Positions 50,192-61,967 are shown, numbered from the stretch's first letter. The stretch is DNA of 64,000 nucleotides from Limnohabitans radicicola (GCF_014837235.1 NZ_JACYFT010000001.1:633688-697687), one strand, 5' to 3'. The notes: generated by a model not told the origin, from the letters alone. A program made the numbers and translations.

Positions 50192-52423
50192 TCAGGCCGC
50201 CTTGACCTTCAGGCGCCAGGCGTGCAGCAGCGGCTCGGTGTAGCCACTCGGTTGCGCCTTGCCCTTGAAGACGAGGTCGCATGCGGCCTTGTAGGCGGCC
50301 GACTTGGCGAAGTTGCCCGCCATCTTCTTGTACTCGGGGTCACCGGCGTTCTGGCCGTCCACCACTGCGGCCATGCGCTCCATGGTTTGCTTGACCTGCT
50401 TTTCGGTCACGACACCGTGGTGCAGCCAGTTGGCCATGTGCTGGCTGGAGATGCGCAGCGTGGCGCGGTCTTCCATCAGGCCCACGCCGTTGATGTCGGG
50501 CACTTTGGAGCAGCCCACGCCTTGGTCCACCCAGCGCACCACATAGCCCAGGATGCCCTGGGCGTTGTTGTCGAGTTCCTTTTGCTTGTCTTCGGCCGAC
50601 CAGTTGGCGGCGTCTTTGGCGACCACCGGAAACTGCAGCAACTGGTTGAGGGTTTCTTCGCGCAAGGCTTTGGCGTCTTGCTTGGCCACGGCCTTTTCCA
50701 TCTGCTTTTGCAGCGCAGGCACGTCCACCTGGTGGTAGTGCATGGCGTGCAGTGTGGCGGCGGTGGGGCTGGGCACCCAGGCGGTGTTGGCACCGGCCAG
50801 GGGGTGACCGATTTTGGCTTTGAGCATGTCGGCCATCAGGTCGGGCATGGCCCACATGCCTTTGCCGATCTGGGCACGGCCGCGCAGGCCGCAGGCCAGG
50901 CCCACATTGACGTTGTTCTTCTCGTAGGCGGCCAGCCAAGTGCTGTTCTTGATGTCGCCCTTGCGCATGACGGGGCCAGCCAGCATACAGGTGTGCATCT
51001 CGTCACCGGTGCGGTCCAGGAAGCCGGTGTTGATGAAGGCCACGCGGCTCTTGGCGGCGGCAATGCAGGCCTTGAGGTTGGCGCTGGTGCGGCGCTCTTC
51101 GTCCATGATGCCCAGCTTGACGGTGGAGGGCTTGAGGCCCAGCACCTTTTCCACACGGCCGAACAGCTCGTCGGCAAAGGCCACTTCTTTGGGGCCGTGC
51201 ATTTTGGGCTTGACGATGTAGACGCTGCCGGTGCGGCTGTTGCGCAGCGGGTGGCTCTTTTTCTTTTGCAGGTCCACCAAGGCGCAGGTCACGGTGACCA
51301 TGGCGTCCAGGATGCCTTCAGGGATCTCTTGGGTGCTGCCATCGGCTGCAGTCCAGGTCACTGCCGGGTTGGTCATCAGGTGGCCGACGTTGCGCACGAA
51401 CATGAGCGAGCGTCCATGCAGCTTGACGGTGCCCTTGCCTGTCGGCTTGGTGTACTCGCGGTCACCGTTCATGGTGCGCGTGAAGGTCTTGCCGCCTTTT
51501 TGCACTTCTTCGCTCAGGGTGCCTTGCAAGATGCCCAGCCAGTTCTTGTAGGCCAGCACTTTGTCGTCGGCGTCCACAGCGGCCACCGAGTCTTCGAGGT
51601 CAAGGATGGTGGACAGCGCGCTCTCCGCGATCAGGTCGGACACACCAGCGGGGTCGGTCTTGCCAATCGGCGTGCTCTTGTTGATCTGCAGATCCAGGTG
51701 GATGCCGTTGTGCACGAACAGCACGGAGGCCGGGGCCTTGGCATCGCCGGTGTAACCCACAAACTGCTTGGCGTTGGCCAAGGCGGTGCTCTTGCCATTG
51801 GCCAGGGTCACCACCAGCTTGCCCGCTTTGACGGCATAGCCCTTGCTGCCCACGTGCGAGCCGGTCTTCAGGGGTACCGTGCGGTCGAGCACGTTGCGGC
51901 AGTAGTCGATAACCTTGGCACCGCGCTTGGGGTTGTAGCCCGTGCCTTTTTCGCAGCCATCGGCTTCGCTGATGGCGTCGGTGCCGTACAGCGCATCGTA
52001 CAAGCTGCCCCAACGGGCGTTGGCCGCGTTCAGGGCGTAGCGGGCGTTCAGGATCGGCACCACCAGCTGGGGACCGGCCAGTTTGGCCAGCTCGTCGTCC
52101 ACATTGGCCGTGGTGGCCTTGGCGTTTTTGGGTTCCGGCACCAGGTAGCCGATCTGGCTGAGGAACTTGCGGTATTCCTTCATGTCCTTGCCAGCGGCCA
52201 CAGGGCCGGGGTGGGCGGTGTGCCACTGGTCCATGGCGGTCTGGATGCGGTCACGCTCGGCCAACAAGGCAATGTTCTTGGGCGCCAGGTCGGTCACGAT
52301 GTCACTGAAACCTTTCCAGAACTTCGCGCTCTGAACGCCGGTCGCGGGCAGCACCTGCTGCTCGATGAAGTCGTACAAAGACGTGGCCACTTGAAGCTGG
52401 TGGATCGGGGTGCGTTTTGTCAT
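50192..52423 (-). CDS. glcB: malate synthase G
   Basis: AARDKIQ-type N-terminus; [62 protein letters not shown]. Confidence 0.96.
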   Translation of the reverse strand: MTKRTPIHQLQVATSLYDFIEQQVLPATGVQSAKFWKGFSDIVTDLAPKNIALLAERDRIQTAMDQWHTAHPGPVAAGKDMKEYRKFLSQIGYLVPEPKNAKATTANVDDELAKLAGPQLVVPILNARYALNAANARWGSLYDALYGTDAISEADGCEKGTGYNPKRGAKVIDYCRNVLDRTVPLKTGSHVGSKGYAVKAGKLVVTLANGKSTALANAKQFVGYTGDAKAPASVLFVHNGIHLDLQINKSTPIGKTDPAGVSDLIAESALSTILDLEDSVAAVDADDKVLAYKNWLGILQGTLSEEVQKGGKTFTRTMNGDREYTKPTGKGTVKLHGRSLMFVRNVGHLMTNPAVTWTAADGSTQEIPEGILDAMVTVTCALVDLQKKKSHPLRNSRTGSVYIVKPKMHGPKEVAFADELFGRVEKVLGLKPSTVKLGIMDEERRTSANLKACIAAAKSRVAFINTGFLDRTGDEMHTCMLAGPVMRKGDIKNSTWLAAYEKNNVNVGLACGLRGRAQIGKGMWAMPDLMADMLKAKIGHPLAGANTAWVPSPTAATLHAMHYHQVDVPALQKQMEKAVAKQDAKALREETLNQLLQFPVVAKDAANWSAEDKQKELDNNAQGILGYVVRWVDQGVGCSKVPDINGVGLMEDRATLRISSQHMANWLHHGVVTEKQVKQTMERMAAVVDGQNAGDPEYKKMAGNFAKSAAYKAACDLVFKGKAQPSGYTEPLLHAWRLKVKAA

Positions 52424-52602
52424 GAAAAACCTCTGAAACAAGCGTCGAAAAACGGGGGGGCACTCTGCACAGGCGGCAAAAGACCGGAGATTGGGAACGA
52501 CTGTATTCTAAATTTATAGAGCGATAAACAAGCGAAAAATCCATTAACCCATGACTTTTTCGCAAAAGTAAACAGCCGCATGGCCTGTTGTTTAATCCTG
52601 TC

Positions 52603-53550
52603 ATGACAATCCCCGCCACGACAGACATCCTCATCAGCGAAGTGGGCCCACGCGACGGCCTGCAATCGGTCAAGGCCACCATGGCCACCGTCGACAAATG
52701 CCGCTGGATCGACAGCCTGGTCGCCGCAGGTCTGCGCGAGATCGAAGTCGCCTCCTTCGTCCCGGCCCACCTCTTGCCCCAAATGGCCGACGCCGCCGAA
52801 GTGGTGCGTCACGCCCTGCAGCACAGCGGTGTCACCGTGATGGCGCTGGTGCCCAACCTGCGCGGCGCCGAAGCCGCCCTGCGCGCCGGAGCGCACAAGC
52901 TCACCATGCCCGTGTCGGCCAGCGCCGCCCACTCGATGGCCAATGTGCGCAAAAGCCCCGAGGCCATGGTCGAGGAAGTGCGTGCCGTGCTGGCGCTGCG
53001 CGACGCCATCGCCCCGGGTGTGCGGGTCGAGGCGGGCGTGTCCACTGCCTTTGGCTGCACCCTGCAAGGCCAAGTGCCCGAAGACGATGTGGTGCGCCTG
53101 GCCGAGCTGCTGGCCGAGGCCGGTGCCGACGAAGTGGGCCTCTCGGATACCACCGGCATGGGCAACCCGGCCCAAACCAGCCGCCTGTTCAAGCGCCTCT
53201 TCAGCACCATTGGCGAGCGCACGGGCGCGGCCCACATGCACAACACCCGGGGCCTGGGCCTGGCCAACTGCCTGGCCGCTTACGAGGCGGGCGTGCGCAC
53301 CTTCGACAGCTCCCTGGGCGGTCTGGGCGGCTGCCCCTACGCCCCGGGCGCTTCGGGCAATGTGGTGACCGAAGACCTGGTGTTCATGTTCGAGGCCATG
53401 GGCGTGCGCACCGGCATCGACCTGGACCGGCTCATGGCCGCCCGCGCGCCCCTGCAGGCCGGGCTGCCCGGTGAGCCCCTGTACGGCATGACCCCTGAAG
53501 CGGGCCTGCCCAAGGGTTGGGCGCCACAGCCCAGTGCGGCACAGGGCTGA
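52603..53550 (+). CDS. hydroxymethylglutaryl-CoA lyase-like
   Basis: ISEVGPRDGLQSVKATMATVDKCRWIDSLVAAGLREIEVASFV...GLGGCPYAPGASGNVVTEDLVFM. Confidence 0.93.
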   Translation: MTIPATTDILISEVGPRDGLQSVKATMATVDKCRWIDSLVAAGLREIEVASFVPAHLLPQMADAAEVVRHALQHSGVTVMALVPNLRGAEAALRAGAHKLTMPVSASAAHSMANVRKSPEAMVEEVRAVLALRDAIAPGVRVEAGVSTAFGCTLQGQVPEDDVVRLAELLAEAGADEVGLSDTTGMGNPAQTSRLFKRLFSTIGERTGAAHMHNTRGLGLANCLAAYEAGVRTFDSSLGGLGGCPYAPGASGNVVTEDLVFMFEAMGVRTGIDLDRLMAARAPLQAGLPGEPLYGMTPEAGLPKGWAPQPSAAQG

Positions 53551-53674
53551 CGCCCAGCACGGCCCCGCAGCATGGGGCTGTGGCGTTTCACCCAGGCCAC
53601 ACTTTCAACCGAAGAAGGCTGAATTCAACCCGAAACCACCCTGATTCAATCCCTGACATCGCATAATCGAGGTC

Positions 53675-54601
53675 ATGGACAAACTCAAAGCGTTTGAAAC
53701 CTTTGTTGCCGTCGCCACCAAAGGCAGCCTCACGGCCGCTGCGCGGGCCGAAGGCGTGGCCCCGGCCATCATCGGCCGCAGGCTCGACGCGCTCGAAGAG
53801 CACCTGGGCGTGAAGCTGCTGGTGCGCACCACCCGCCGCATCACCCTCACCCACGAAGGCAGTGCCTTTCTCGAAGACTGCCAGCGCCTTCTGTCGGACG
53901 TGGCCAATGCCGAGGCCAGCGTCTCGGCAGGCGGTGTCAAGGCCAGCGGCCATCTGCGCATCACCGCCCCGGCCGGTTTCGGTCGCCGCCATGTCGCGCC
54001 ACTGGTGCCGCCCTTTCGTGAACTGCACCCCGATGTGACGATCTCGCTGAACCTGAGCGACCGGGTGGTGGACTTGGCCGCCGAGGGTTTTGACTGCGCC
54101 GTGCGCGTGGGCGACATGCCCGACTCCTCGCTGGTGAGCGTGCGCATGGCTGACAACCGCCGCCTGTGCGTGGCCACCCCGGCATATTTGGCGCGCCGAG
54201 GCACGCCACAGCACCCCTCCGAGTTGCTGCAACACACCTGCCTGACCTTGTCGAGCGACGCCTCACAGACCCGGGGCTGGGCTTTTCAAGTGCCCGCAGA
54301 AAACGGCACCGAAGTGACCCACCTGCGCCCCGGCGGCCCACTGGATTGCTCGGACGGGCAAGTGCTGCACGACTGGTGCCTGGCCGGTTATGGCATCGCC
54401 TGGCGCAGCACCTGGGAGGTGGAAGCTGAAATCCGGGCCGGTCACCTGGTGGCCGTCCTGGAAGACTTTGCCGCGCCACCCAATGGCATTCATGTGGTGT
54501 TTCCGCAGCGCAAGCACCTGCCTTTGCGGGTGCGACTGTGGATCGAGCACCTCAAACACCACTACAACGAGCCCACTTTCTGGCAGCGTCCCGCGGCCTG
54601 A
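53675..54601 (+). CDS. LysR family transcriptional regulator
   Basis: MDKLKAFETFVAVATKGSLTAAARAEGVAPAIIGRRLDALEEHLGVKLLVRTTRRITLTHEG. Confidence 0.94.
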   Translation: MDKLKAFETFVAVATKGSLTAAARAEGVAPAIIGRRLDALEEHLGVKLLVRTTRRITLTHEGSAFLEDCQRLLSDVANAEASVSAGGVKASGHLRITAPAGFGRRHVAPLVPPFRELHPDVTISLNLSDRVVDLAAEGFDCAVRVGDMPDSSLVSVRMADNRRLCVATPAYLARRGTPQHPSELLQHTCLTLSSDASQTRGWAFQVPAENGTEVTHLRPGGPLDCSDGQVLHDWCLAGYGIAWRSTWEVEAEIRAGHLVAVLEDFAAPPNGIHVVFPQRKHLPLRVRLWIEHLKHHYNEPTFWQRPAA

Positions 54602-54649
54602 ATGACCCAAGCCGCAGGGCCCAGACCGCCCGGCCCGTAAAATCGGCAG

Positions 54650-56323
54650 ATGCTTTCTGCCAAACAAGATTTGCTCGCGGCCCTGGCCGGTGAGCTTGAA
54701 AAACTCCAAACCGGCGCCGGTGCGCGCGCGGCATTTGAATCCCCCAAGGTGGCCGCCCATGGCGACCTGGCCTGCACCGCGGCGATGCAGCTGGCCAAGG
54801 CCCTGAAACAAAACCCCCGACAACTGGGTGAGGCGCTGCGCGAAGCGCTGCTGGCCACCCCCGCATTCCAGCGCTGGGTCGACGCCATCGAGCTGGCGGG
54901 CCCGGGCTTCATCAACATCCGCCTCAAGGACGCGGCCAAACAAGCCGTGGTGCACGAGGTGCTGCAGGCAGGCGCGGCCTTTGGCTGCCAAGCGGCCAAA
55001 GCCGACAAGGTGCTGGTCGAGTTCGTCTCGGCCAACCCCACGGGTCCGCTGCATGTGGGCCATGGCCGCCAGGCCGCCCTGGGCGACGCGATTTGCAACC
55101 TGCTCGCCACACAAGGCCAGCAGGTCTACCGCGAGTTCTATTACAACGACGCGGGCGTGCAGATCGGCACCCTGGCCAACTCGACCCAGCTGCGCGCCAA
55201 GGGCTTCAAGCCCGGCGACGCCGAGTGGCCTGAAGCCGCCTACAACGGCGACTACATCCAGGACATCGCCAACGACTTTTTGGCCAAGAAAACCGTCAAG
55301 TCCGACGACCGCGAGTTCACCGCCAGCGGCGATGTGAATGACCTGGACGGCATGCGCCAGTTTGCGGTGGCCTACCTGCGCCACGAGCAGGACCTGGACC
55401 TCAAAGCCTTCGATGTGAAGTTCGACAACTACTACCTGGAGTCCAGCCTCTACACCAGCGGCAAGGTCGACGCCGCCGTGCAAAAGCTCAAGGACGCAGG
55501 CAAGACCTACGAACAAGACGGCGCGCTGTGGCTGCAATCCACCGACTACGGTGACGACAAAGACCGCGTCATGCGCAAGGGCGACGGCACCTACACCTAC
55601 TTTGTGCCCGATGTGGCATACCACATCACCAAGTGGGAGCGCGGCTTCACCCGCGTGGTGAACATCCAGGGCACCGACCACCACGGCACGATTGCGCGCG
55701 TGCGCGCGGGCCTGCAGGCCGCTGGCGTGGGCATTCCCGAGGGCTACCCCGACTACGTGCTGCACACCATGGTGCGCGTGATGCGTGGTGGTGAAGAGGT
55801 CAAGATCTCCAAGCGTGCGGGCAGCTACGTCACGCTGCGTGACCTGATCGAGTGGACCAGCAAGGACGCCGTGCGCTTCTTCTTGCTGTCGCGTAAGCCC
55901 GACACCGAATACATCTTCGACATCGACCTGGCGCTGGCACAGAACAACGACAACCCGGTGTATTACGTTCAGTACGCCCACGCACGCATCTGCTCGGTAC
56001 TGGCGGCCTGGGGAGGTGACAAGGCCTCGCTGAATGCGGCAGACTTGAGCGCCCTGCAAAGCCCGCAAGCGCAGGCCCTGATGCTGGCCCTGGCCAAATA
56101 CCCCGACATGCTCACCTCTGCCGCCAACGATTTCGCGCCCCATGACGTGACCTTCTACCTGCGCGACCTGGCCTCGCTGTACCACAGCTATTACGACGCC
56201 GAGCGCATTCTGGTCGACGACGAGGCGGTCAAACAAGCCCGTCTGGCCCTGGTCGCCGCCACCGCCCAGGTGCTGCACAATGGCCTGAAGGTGCTGGGTG
56301 TTTCCGCACCCACCAAAATGTGA
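54650..56323 (+). CDS. argS: arginyl-tRNA synthetase
   Basis: [54 protein letters not shown]. Confidence 0.97.
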   Translation: MLSAKQDLLAALAGELEKLQTGAGARAAFESPKVAAHGDLACTAAMQLAKALKQNPRQLGEALREALLATPAFQRWVDAIELAGPGFINIRLKDAAKQAVVHEVLQAGAAFGCQAAKADKVLVEFVSANPTGPLHVGHGRQAALGDAICNLLATQGQQVYREFYYNDAGVQIGTLANSTQLRAKGFKPGDAEWPEAAYNGDYIQDIANDFLAKKTVKSDDREFTASGDVNDLDGMRQFAVAYLRHEQDLDLKAFDVKFDNYYLESSLYTSGKVDAAVQKLKDAGKTYEQDGALWLQSTDYGDDKDRVMRKGDGTYTYFVPDVAYHITKWERGFTRVVNIQGTDHHGTIARVRAGLQAAGVGIPEGYPDYVLHTMVRVMRGGEEVKISKRAGSYVTLRDLIEWTSKDAVRFFLLSRKPDTEYIFDIDLALAQNNDNPVYYVQYAHARICSVLAAWGGDKASLNAADLSALQSPQAQALMLALAKYPDMLTSAANDFAPHDVTFYLRDLASLYHSYYDAERILVDDEAVKQARLALVAATAQVLHNGLKVLGVSAPTKM

Positions 56324-56331
56324 GCATCACC

Positions 56332-56940
56332 ATGACAGCACAAACCCAACGCGGCGGCACCCTACTGGGCTTCATCCTGGGCCTCGTGATCGGTCTTGGC
56401 GTGGCTTTGGGCGTGGCCATCTACGTGACCAAGGTGCCGACACCGTTCTCCAACAAGAACCAGACCCGCTCGGCCGACCAGGACGAAGCCGAGAACCAGA
56501 AGAACAAGGAATGGAACCCCAACGGCGTGCTGCAACCCAAGGCCCCGGCCTCGGCGCCTGTGGCGCCCGAGGGCACATCCGACAAGGTCCAGAGCGAGCC
56601 ACTCAAAGGCGAAATCAAACCTGCCGTGACCGCTGACCCCTCGGCCGAACCCAAGTCCAAACCCGGCTTGTCGACCCCTGCGGGCACCGCGTCTGGCGCA
56701 GACCCGTTCCAGTACTTCGTGCAGGCGGGCGCTTTCCGCTACCCCACCGACGCCGACACCCAAAAAGCCAAACTGGCCATGCTGGGCCTGGACGCCAAAG
56801 TCTCCGAGCGTGAGCAAGGTGGGCGCAGCGTGTTCCGGGTGCGCCTGGGGCCCTTCGAGGACAAGGCCGCTGCCGAGCGCGTTCGCAGCAAGCTCGAAGC
56901 CAGCAACATGGAAAACACCATCGTGCGCGTGCAGCGCTGA
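56332..56940 (+). CDS. SPOR domain-containing (FtsN-like) protein
   Basis: One N-terminal TM; C-terminal YFVQAGAFRYPTDADTQKAKLAMLGLDAKVSERE...VFRVRLGPFEDKAAAERVRSKLE. Confidence 0.9.
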   Translation: MTAQTQRGGTLLGFILGLVIGLGVALGVAIYVTKVPTPFSNKNQTRSADQDEAENQKNKEWNPNGVLQPKAPASAPVAPEGTSDKVQSEPLKGEIKPAVTADPSAEPKSKPGLSTPAGTASGADPFQYFVQAGAFRYPTDADTQKAKLAMLGLDAKVSEREQGGRSVFRVRLGPFEDKAAAERVRSKLEASNMENTIVRVQR

Positions 56941-56964
56941 CCACGACACCCATTTGGAGATCAC

Positions 56965-57606
56965 ATGAAACGCCGATTCTTCTCGTCCGCCCTCTTGGCC
57001 ACCAGCGCCTGGCTCAGCGCCCTGCCCGCCAAAGCCCAATGGGCCTTCAAAGCCGGCAAGGACTATGTGGTGCTCGATCGCCCCGTGCCGACCGACGCAG
57101 GCCCGGGCAAGGTCGAGCTGCTGGAGTTCTTCTGGTACAGCTGCCCGCACTGCAACAAGTTCGAACCCGCTTTTGCCCAATGGGTCAAGGACGCACCCAA
57201 AGACGTGACGGTGCGCCGCGTGCCGATCGCCTTCCGTGAAGACTTTGCGCCTCAGCAGCGCCTGTTCTATACGCTGGAAGCGATGAACCTGCTCGACACC
57301 CTGCACGGCAAGGTGTTCCACGCCGTGCACGAAGAGCGCCTGCCCCTGAACACCGAGGCCACCATCCTGGCCTGGGTTGAGAAACAAGGCGTGGACAAAG
57401 CCAAGTTCAGCGACATCTTCAAGTCATTCGCAGTGACCAGCAAGATCAAGAAAGCGGTTCAACTGCAAAACGAATTCCGCATCGAAGGCGTGCCTTCGCT
57501 GGGTGTGGCCGGACGTTATTACATCGACGGGGGCCTGGCCGGCAGCATGGAGCGCGCCCTGAAGGTGGCCGAATCCCTGATCGCACAAGCCCGCGCTGGC
57601 AAATAA
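56965..57606 (+). CDS. dsbA: thiol:disulfide interchange protein DsbA/DsbL family
   Basis: Signal peptide; LLEFFWYSCPHCNKFEPAF (CPHC); GVPSLGVAGRYYIDG. Confidence 0.93.
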   Translation: MKRRFFSSALLATSAWLSALPAKAQWAFKAGKDYVVLDRPVPTDAGPGKVELLEFFWYSCPHCNKFEPAFAQWVKDAPKDVTVRRVPIAFREDFAPQQRLFYTLEAMNLLDTLHGKVFHAVHEERLPLNTEATILAWVEKQGVDKAKFSDIFKSFAVTSKIKKAVQLQNEFRIEGVPSLGVAGRYYIDGGLAGSMERALKVAESLIAQARAGK

Positions 57607-57634
57607 GCCCGCGACAGGGCCAACCCGTCCCATG

Positions 57635-57660
57635 AGCCCGCCACCTGGTGGGCTTTTTTT
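57635..57660 (+). terminator. Rho-independent terminator after dsbA
   Basis: AGCCCGCC-acct-GGTGGGCT followed by a T-run. Confidence 0.85.
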
Positions 57661-57739
57661 CGCGGGTACCGGGCGTCGCCATGGGGAAACCGCCCGGCTT
57701 GCACCTACAATCGACCAACACCAGCAAGATTCGTGCCCC

Positions 57740-58339
57740 ATGAAGTATTTCCAGCCATTGCTCTGCGCCTTGCTTTGGACCTTCCATTGGGCACCCGCTT
57801 GGGCGGAAAAAGCCGATCGCGACAAACCCATGCAGATCGAAGCCGACCGCATGCAGCACGACGAAGCCAAAAAACTCACCCAGTTTTTCGGCAACGTGCA
57901 GGCGGTCAAAGGCACGATGGTGATGCGCGCCGCACGCATGGACGTGCAGCAAGACGAACAAGGCAAACAAAAAGCCTGGCTCTGGGCGGCCGATGGCGAA
58001 CGGGTCTTTTTCCGGCAAAAGCGCGAAGGCCTGGACGAATACACCGAAGGTGAAGCCGAAACCGCCGAGTACGAAGGCGCCACCGACGTGGTGACCCTGG
58101 TGACACGTGCCGAGATGCGCATGCTGCGCGGCACGCAACTGGCCGACCAGCTCAATGGGCACAAGATCGTTTTCAACAACACCACCGAAGTCGTCTCGGT
58201 GGATGGTCAGCGCAAGGACGCGGGCTCTGACACCCGCCACCAGCGCGTGCGCGCCGTGCTGGTGCCCAAACCAGCGGCCTCGGCCCCTTTGCCGCCGCCG
58301 CTGCGCACCAGCCCCGCAATCAAGGACAACAAACGATGA
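57740..58339 (+). CDS. lptA: lipopolysaccharide transport periplasmic protein LptA
   Basis: [42 protein letters not shown]; immediately upstream of lptB. Confidence 0.92.
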   Translation: MKYFQPLLCALLWTFHWAPAWAEKADRDKPMQIEADRMQHDEAKKLTQFFGNVQAVKGTMVMRAARMDVQQDEQGKQKAWLWAADGERVFFRQKREGLDEYTEGEAETAEYEGATDVVTLVTRAEMRMLRGTQLADQLNGHKIVFNNTTEVVSVDGQRKDAGSDTRHQRVRAVLVPKPAASAPLPPPLRTSPAIKDNKR

Positions 58340-59094
58340 GCGCCAGCAGACCCAGCCAGGGCCTGGAAGCCCGGCAGCTGAAAAAAGCCTACGGCAGCCG
58401 CAAAGTCGTGCACGACGTGTCGGTGCATGTGAGCAAGGGCGAAGTGGTCGGCCTGCTCGGCCCCAACGGCGCGGGCAAGACCACCTCGTTTTACATGATC
58501 GTGGGCCTGGTGCGGGCCGACGGCGGCCAGATCCTGATCGATGGCCAAGACGTGACCCAGTCGCCCATCCACAAGCGCTCGCGCATGGGCTTGTCTTACC
58601 TGCCGCAAGAAGCCTCGATCTTTCGCAAGCTGTCGGTGGCCGACAACGTGCGCGCCATTCTGGAGCTGCAGCACGATGCACAGGGCCTGCCACTGTCGTC
58701 CGCCGCCGTCGAAAACAAACTCACCGCCTTGCTGAACGACCTGCGGGTGGACCACCTGCGCGAGTCCCCTGCCATTGCGCTGTCGGGCGGCGAGCGGCGG
58801 CGCGTGGAGATTGCCCGCGCACTGGCCACCGATCCGCGCTTCATCCTGCTCGATGAACCCTTCGCGGGCATCGATCCGATCGCGGTGATCGAGATCCAGC
58901 GCATCATCGCTTTCCTCAAGCAACGCGGTATCGGCGTACTCATCACCGACCACAACGTGCGCGAGACGCTGGGCATCTGCGACCACGCCTACATCATCAG
59001 CGAAGGGCGTGTGCTGGCCGAAGGCACGCCCGACGACATCGTCAACAACGCCGATGTGCGCCGGGTGTACCTGGGCGAACACTTCCGAATGTGA
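58336..59094 (+). CDS. lptB: LPS export ABC transporter ATP-binding protein
   Basis: [36 protein letters not shown]...[16 protein letters not shown]. Confidence 0.96.
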   Translation: MSASRPSQGLEARQLKKAYGSRKVVHDVSVHVSKGEVVGLLGPNGAGKTTSFYMIVGLVRADGGQILIDGQDVTQSPIHKRSRMGLSYLPQEASIFRKLSVADNVRAILELQHDAQGLPLSSAAVENKLTALLNDLRVDHLRESPAIALSGGERRRVEIARALATDPRFILLDEPFAGIDPIAVIEIQRIIAFLKQRGIGVLITDHNVRETLGICDHAYIISEGRVLAEGTPDDIVNNADVRRVYLGEHFRM

Positions 59095-59140
59095 TGCCCA
59101 CTGTGAACATGCCCCCGATCCACGACATGAAAGCGCCAGA

Positions 59141-60679
59141 ATGAAGCCCAGTCTGTCGCTGCGCATGTCCCAGCACCTGGCGCTCACGCCCCAGTTGCAA
59201 CAATCGATCCGCCTGCTGCAACTGTCCACGCTGGAGTTGTCACAGGAAGTCGATCAGATGCTTGACGAAAACCCTTTCCTCGAACGCGCCAGTGAAGAAG
59301 CGCCCATGGAAGACTATGGCCTCTCGCAAGCCGACGCCAAAGTCAGCCTGGGTGACCGCGTGAGCGAAAGTGCCAGCGACAACCACAGCGATGACAACGC
59401 CGAACCCCGCGAAGAGGCACTGACCGACATCGCCGAAAGCTGGGAAGGTGACGGCAGCGTCGACATGCAGCCCGACGACAGCGAATGGGGCGGCGATGCC
59501 GGCTCGCGCAAAAACAACTCGGACGACGACGTGGCCGACGCCACCGAGCTGGCCCGCAGTGCGGGCTCGCTGACCGACCACCTGCACCGCCAGGCCTTGT
59601 CGCTGCGCCTGTCCGACATCGACCGGGCCGCGCTGCGCTTTTTGATCGAATCGGTCAACGAAGACGGCTACCTTGAAGACAGCCTGGCCGAGCTGGCGGC
59701 CACGCTGGCCCCAGCCGATGATCTGGAGCAGATCGACGAGCTGGTGCACCGCTTCACGGTGGCGCTGGGCCTGCTGCAGTCACTCGAGCCCGTGGGCGTG
59801 GGTGCCCGCACCCTCAACGAATGCCTGCAACTGCAGCTGCGTGCGCAACTGCGCGAGGACCCCGAGGACCCCGTGGCACAAGCGGCACTCAAGGTGTGCG
59901 GCCAGGGGCTGGAGCTGACCGCCAAGCGCGACTTCAAGAAACTCGCCCAGCTCTGCGGCGAAGACGAAGCGCAGATCAAGGCCGCGCTGCAACACATCGC
60001 CCGGCTGGAGCCCAAACCCGGTCGCCCCTTTGTGCAGGCCGAGCGCAACATCATCATCCCTGACGTGATCGTCACCACGGTCGGGCGCGGCCCCACGCCC
60101 AAGTTCCGGGTGCAACTCAACCCCGACGTGATGCCCAAGTTGCGGGTGCACGACATCTATGCCAACGCCCTGCGCGGCGGCAAGGGCGACAACCACGCGG
60201 GTCTGCAGCAGCGCCTGCAAGAGGCACGCTGGTTCATCAAAAACATCCAGCAACGCTTTGACACCATCTTGCGCGTGTCCACCGCCATCGTGGAGCGGCA
60301 AAAGAACTTCCTCACGCACGGCGAGCTGGCCATGCGCCCGCTGGTGCTGCGCGAGATCGCGGACGAACTGGGCATGCACGAGTCCACCATCAGCCGCGTG
60401 ACCACGGCCAAGTACATGCACACGCCCCAAGGCACCTTCGAGCTGAAATACTTCTTTGGCTCGGGCCTGGGTACCGACAGCGGCAACGCGGCATCGAGCA
60501 CGGCCGTGCGGGCGCTGATCAAGCAGTTCGTGGCCGCAGAAAACCCGGTCAAACCATTGTCCGACAACCAGCTCTCCGAAATGCTCAAGGAGCAAGGCAT
60601 CGACTGCGCACGCCGCACGGTGGCCAAGTACCGCGAAGCCCTGCGCATTGCCCCGGCAAACCTGCGCAAAACCATTTGA
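59141..60679 (+). CDS. rpoN: RNA polymerase sigma-54 factor
   Basis: MKPSLSLRMSQHLALTPQLQQSIRLLQLSTLELSQEVDQMLDENPFLE...C-terminal ARRTVAKYREAL RpoN box. Confidence 0.97.
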   Translation: MKPSLSLRMSQHLALTPQLQQSIRLLQLSTLELSQEVDQMLDENPFLERASEEAPMEDYGLSQADAKVSLGDRVSESASDNHSDDNAEPREEALTDIAESWEGDGSVDMQPDDSEWGGDAGSRKNNSDDDVADATELARSAGSLTDHLHRQALSLRLSDIDRAALRFLIESVNEDGYLEDSLAELAATLAPADDLEQIDELVHRFTVALGLLQSLEPVGVGARTLNECLQLQLRAQLREDPEDPVAQAALKVCGQGLELTAKRDFKKLAQLCGEDEAQIKAALQHIARLEPKPGRPFVQAERNIIIPDVIVTTVGRGPTPKFRVQLNPDVMPKLRVHDIYANALRGGKGDNHAGLQQRLQEARWFIKNIQQRFDTILRVSTAIVERQKNFLTHGELAMRPLVLREIADELGMHESTISRVTTAKYMHTPQGTFELKYFFGSGLGTDSGNAASSTAVRALIKQFVAAENPVKPLSDNQLSEMLKEQGIDCARRTVAKYREALRIAPANLRKTI

Positions 60680-60692
60680 GAAAACGCCGTCT

Positions 60693-61967
60693 GTGAATTC
60701 ACTGCAACTGTTCATGCCCTGCGCCGCTGGCGTCGAGGGCTTTCTGGCCGACGAGGTCCATGCGATCACGGGCCTCACGGGCCACGACCTGCTCACGGGA
60801 CGGGGCGGCGTGATGGCCAACGCCTCCTGGCGTGACGCACTGCGCATCAACCTGCACAGCCGCCTGACCCAGCGCGTGCTGGTGCAGCTGTCGGTCACCG
60901 ACTACCGCAACGAAAACGACCTGTACCACGCGGCCAGCAACGTCGCCTGGGAAATCTGGTTCACGCCCAAGCAAACCTTCAAAATCGACATCACCGCGCA
61001 GCACAGCCCGCTGACCAGCCTGAACTTTGCCGCGCTCAAGATCAAGGACGCGGTGGCCGACCGCTTTCGCGCCAAGCGCGGCGAGCGCCCCAGCGTCGAC
61101 ACCACCTGGCCCGACGTGCGCATTTATGCCCACCTCACGCCCGAGACGCTCACGCTCTACATCGACACCTCGGGCGAGCCACTGTTCAAACGCGGCTGGC
61201 GCACCGACAAGGGCGACGCGCCTTTGAAGGAGACCCTGGCCGCCGCCATGATCGCGGCCAGCGGCTGGGACGGCACGACACCGCTGTACGACCCCTGCTG
61301 CGGCAGCGGCACCCTCCCGATCGAAGCGGCGCAAATCGCCTGCGGCATCGCACCCGGCCTGCACCGCCGCTTTGGCTTTGAAAAACTGCTGCCCTTCCAG
61401 AACCATGTCTGGCAAGGCCTGCTCCAAGAAGCCCGTGACGCGCAGCACGCCCCGACCGCACCCATTTTTGGCAGCGATGTGGCGCACCGCATGGTCGACT
61501 TTGCAGAACGCAACGCCGAGCGCGCAGGCGTGGCGCACGCCATCGAGTTCCGTGGCGGCGATGCCTTGCAGCGCATGCCGCCCAGCGAAACCCCTGGCGT
61601 CATGCTGCTCAACCCGCCCTATGGCGAGCGCATCGCCGCAGCAGGTGTGGCAGGGCGTGGCCGCGACAACTTTGTCCCTGGCGCCCTGGCCAGTGCGCGG
61701 TCTTCCGAATCAAGTCACCACCGCGAAACCGCCCAGACCGACGACGGCGGCGACTTCTTCGCTCAACTGGCCAGCCACTGGAAGAAAAACTACAGCGGCT
61801 GGAGCGCCTGGATGCTCACGCCCGACCTGAAACTGCCCAGCAAGATGCGCCTGAAAGAATCGCGCCGCGTGCCCATGTGGAACGGCCCCATCGAATGCCG
61901 CCTGTTCCGCTTTGACATGGTCAAAGGCAGCCTCAAGCGGGGTGCCAACGAGACCCCAGCCGCATGA
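60693..61967 (+). CDS. THUMP domain class I SAM-dependent RNA methyltransferase (RlmL-like), GTG start
   Basis: LYDPCCGSGTLPIEAAQIACGIAPGLHRRFGFEKL...MLLNPPYGERI. Confidence 0.92.
   Translation: MNSLQLFMPCAAGVEGFLADEVHAITGLTGHDLLTGRGGVMANASWRDALRINLHSRLTQRVLVQLSVTDYRNENDLYHAASNVAWEIWFTPKQTFKIDITAQHSPLTSLNFAALKIKDAVADRFRAKRGERPSVDTTWPDVRIYAHLTPETLTLYIDTSGEPLFKRGWRTDKGDAPLKETLAAAMIAASGWDGTTPLYDPCCGSGTLPIEAAQIACGIAPGLHRRFGFEKLLPFQNHVWQGLLQEARDAQHAPTAPIFGSDVAHRMVDFAERNAERAGVAHAIEFRGGDALQRMPPSETPGVMLLNPPYGERIAAAGVAGRGRDNFVPGALASARSSESSHHRETAQTDDGGDFFAQLASHWKKNYSGWSAWMLTPDLKLPSKMRLKESRRVPMWNGPIECRLFRFDMVKGSLKRGANETPAA

Noticed and set aside
50036-52519. 827-aa plus-strand ORF (MRNGSRPDRERGLEVMRSS...)
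   Set aside because: Antisense shadow of glcB; low-complexity His/Gly/Ala/Val-rich composition from GC-rich codon bias, no recognisable domain
54263-56278. 671-aa minus-strand ORF
   Set aside because: Antisense to argS; composition typical of a shadow frame
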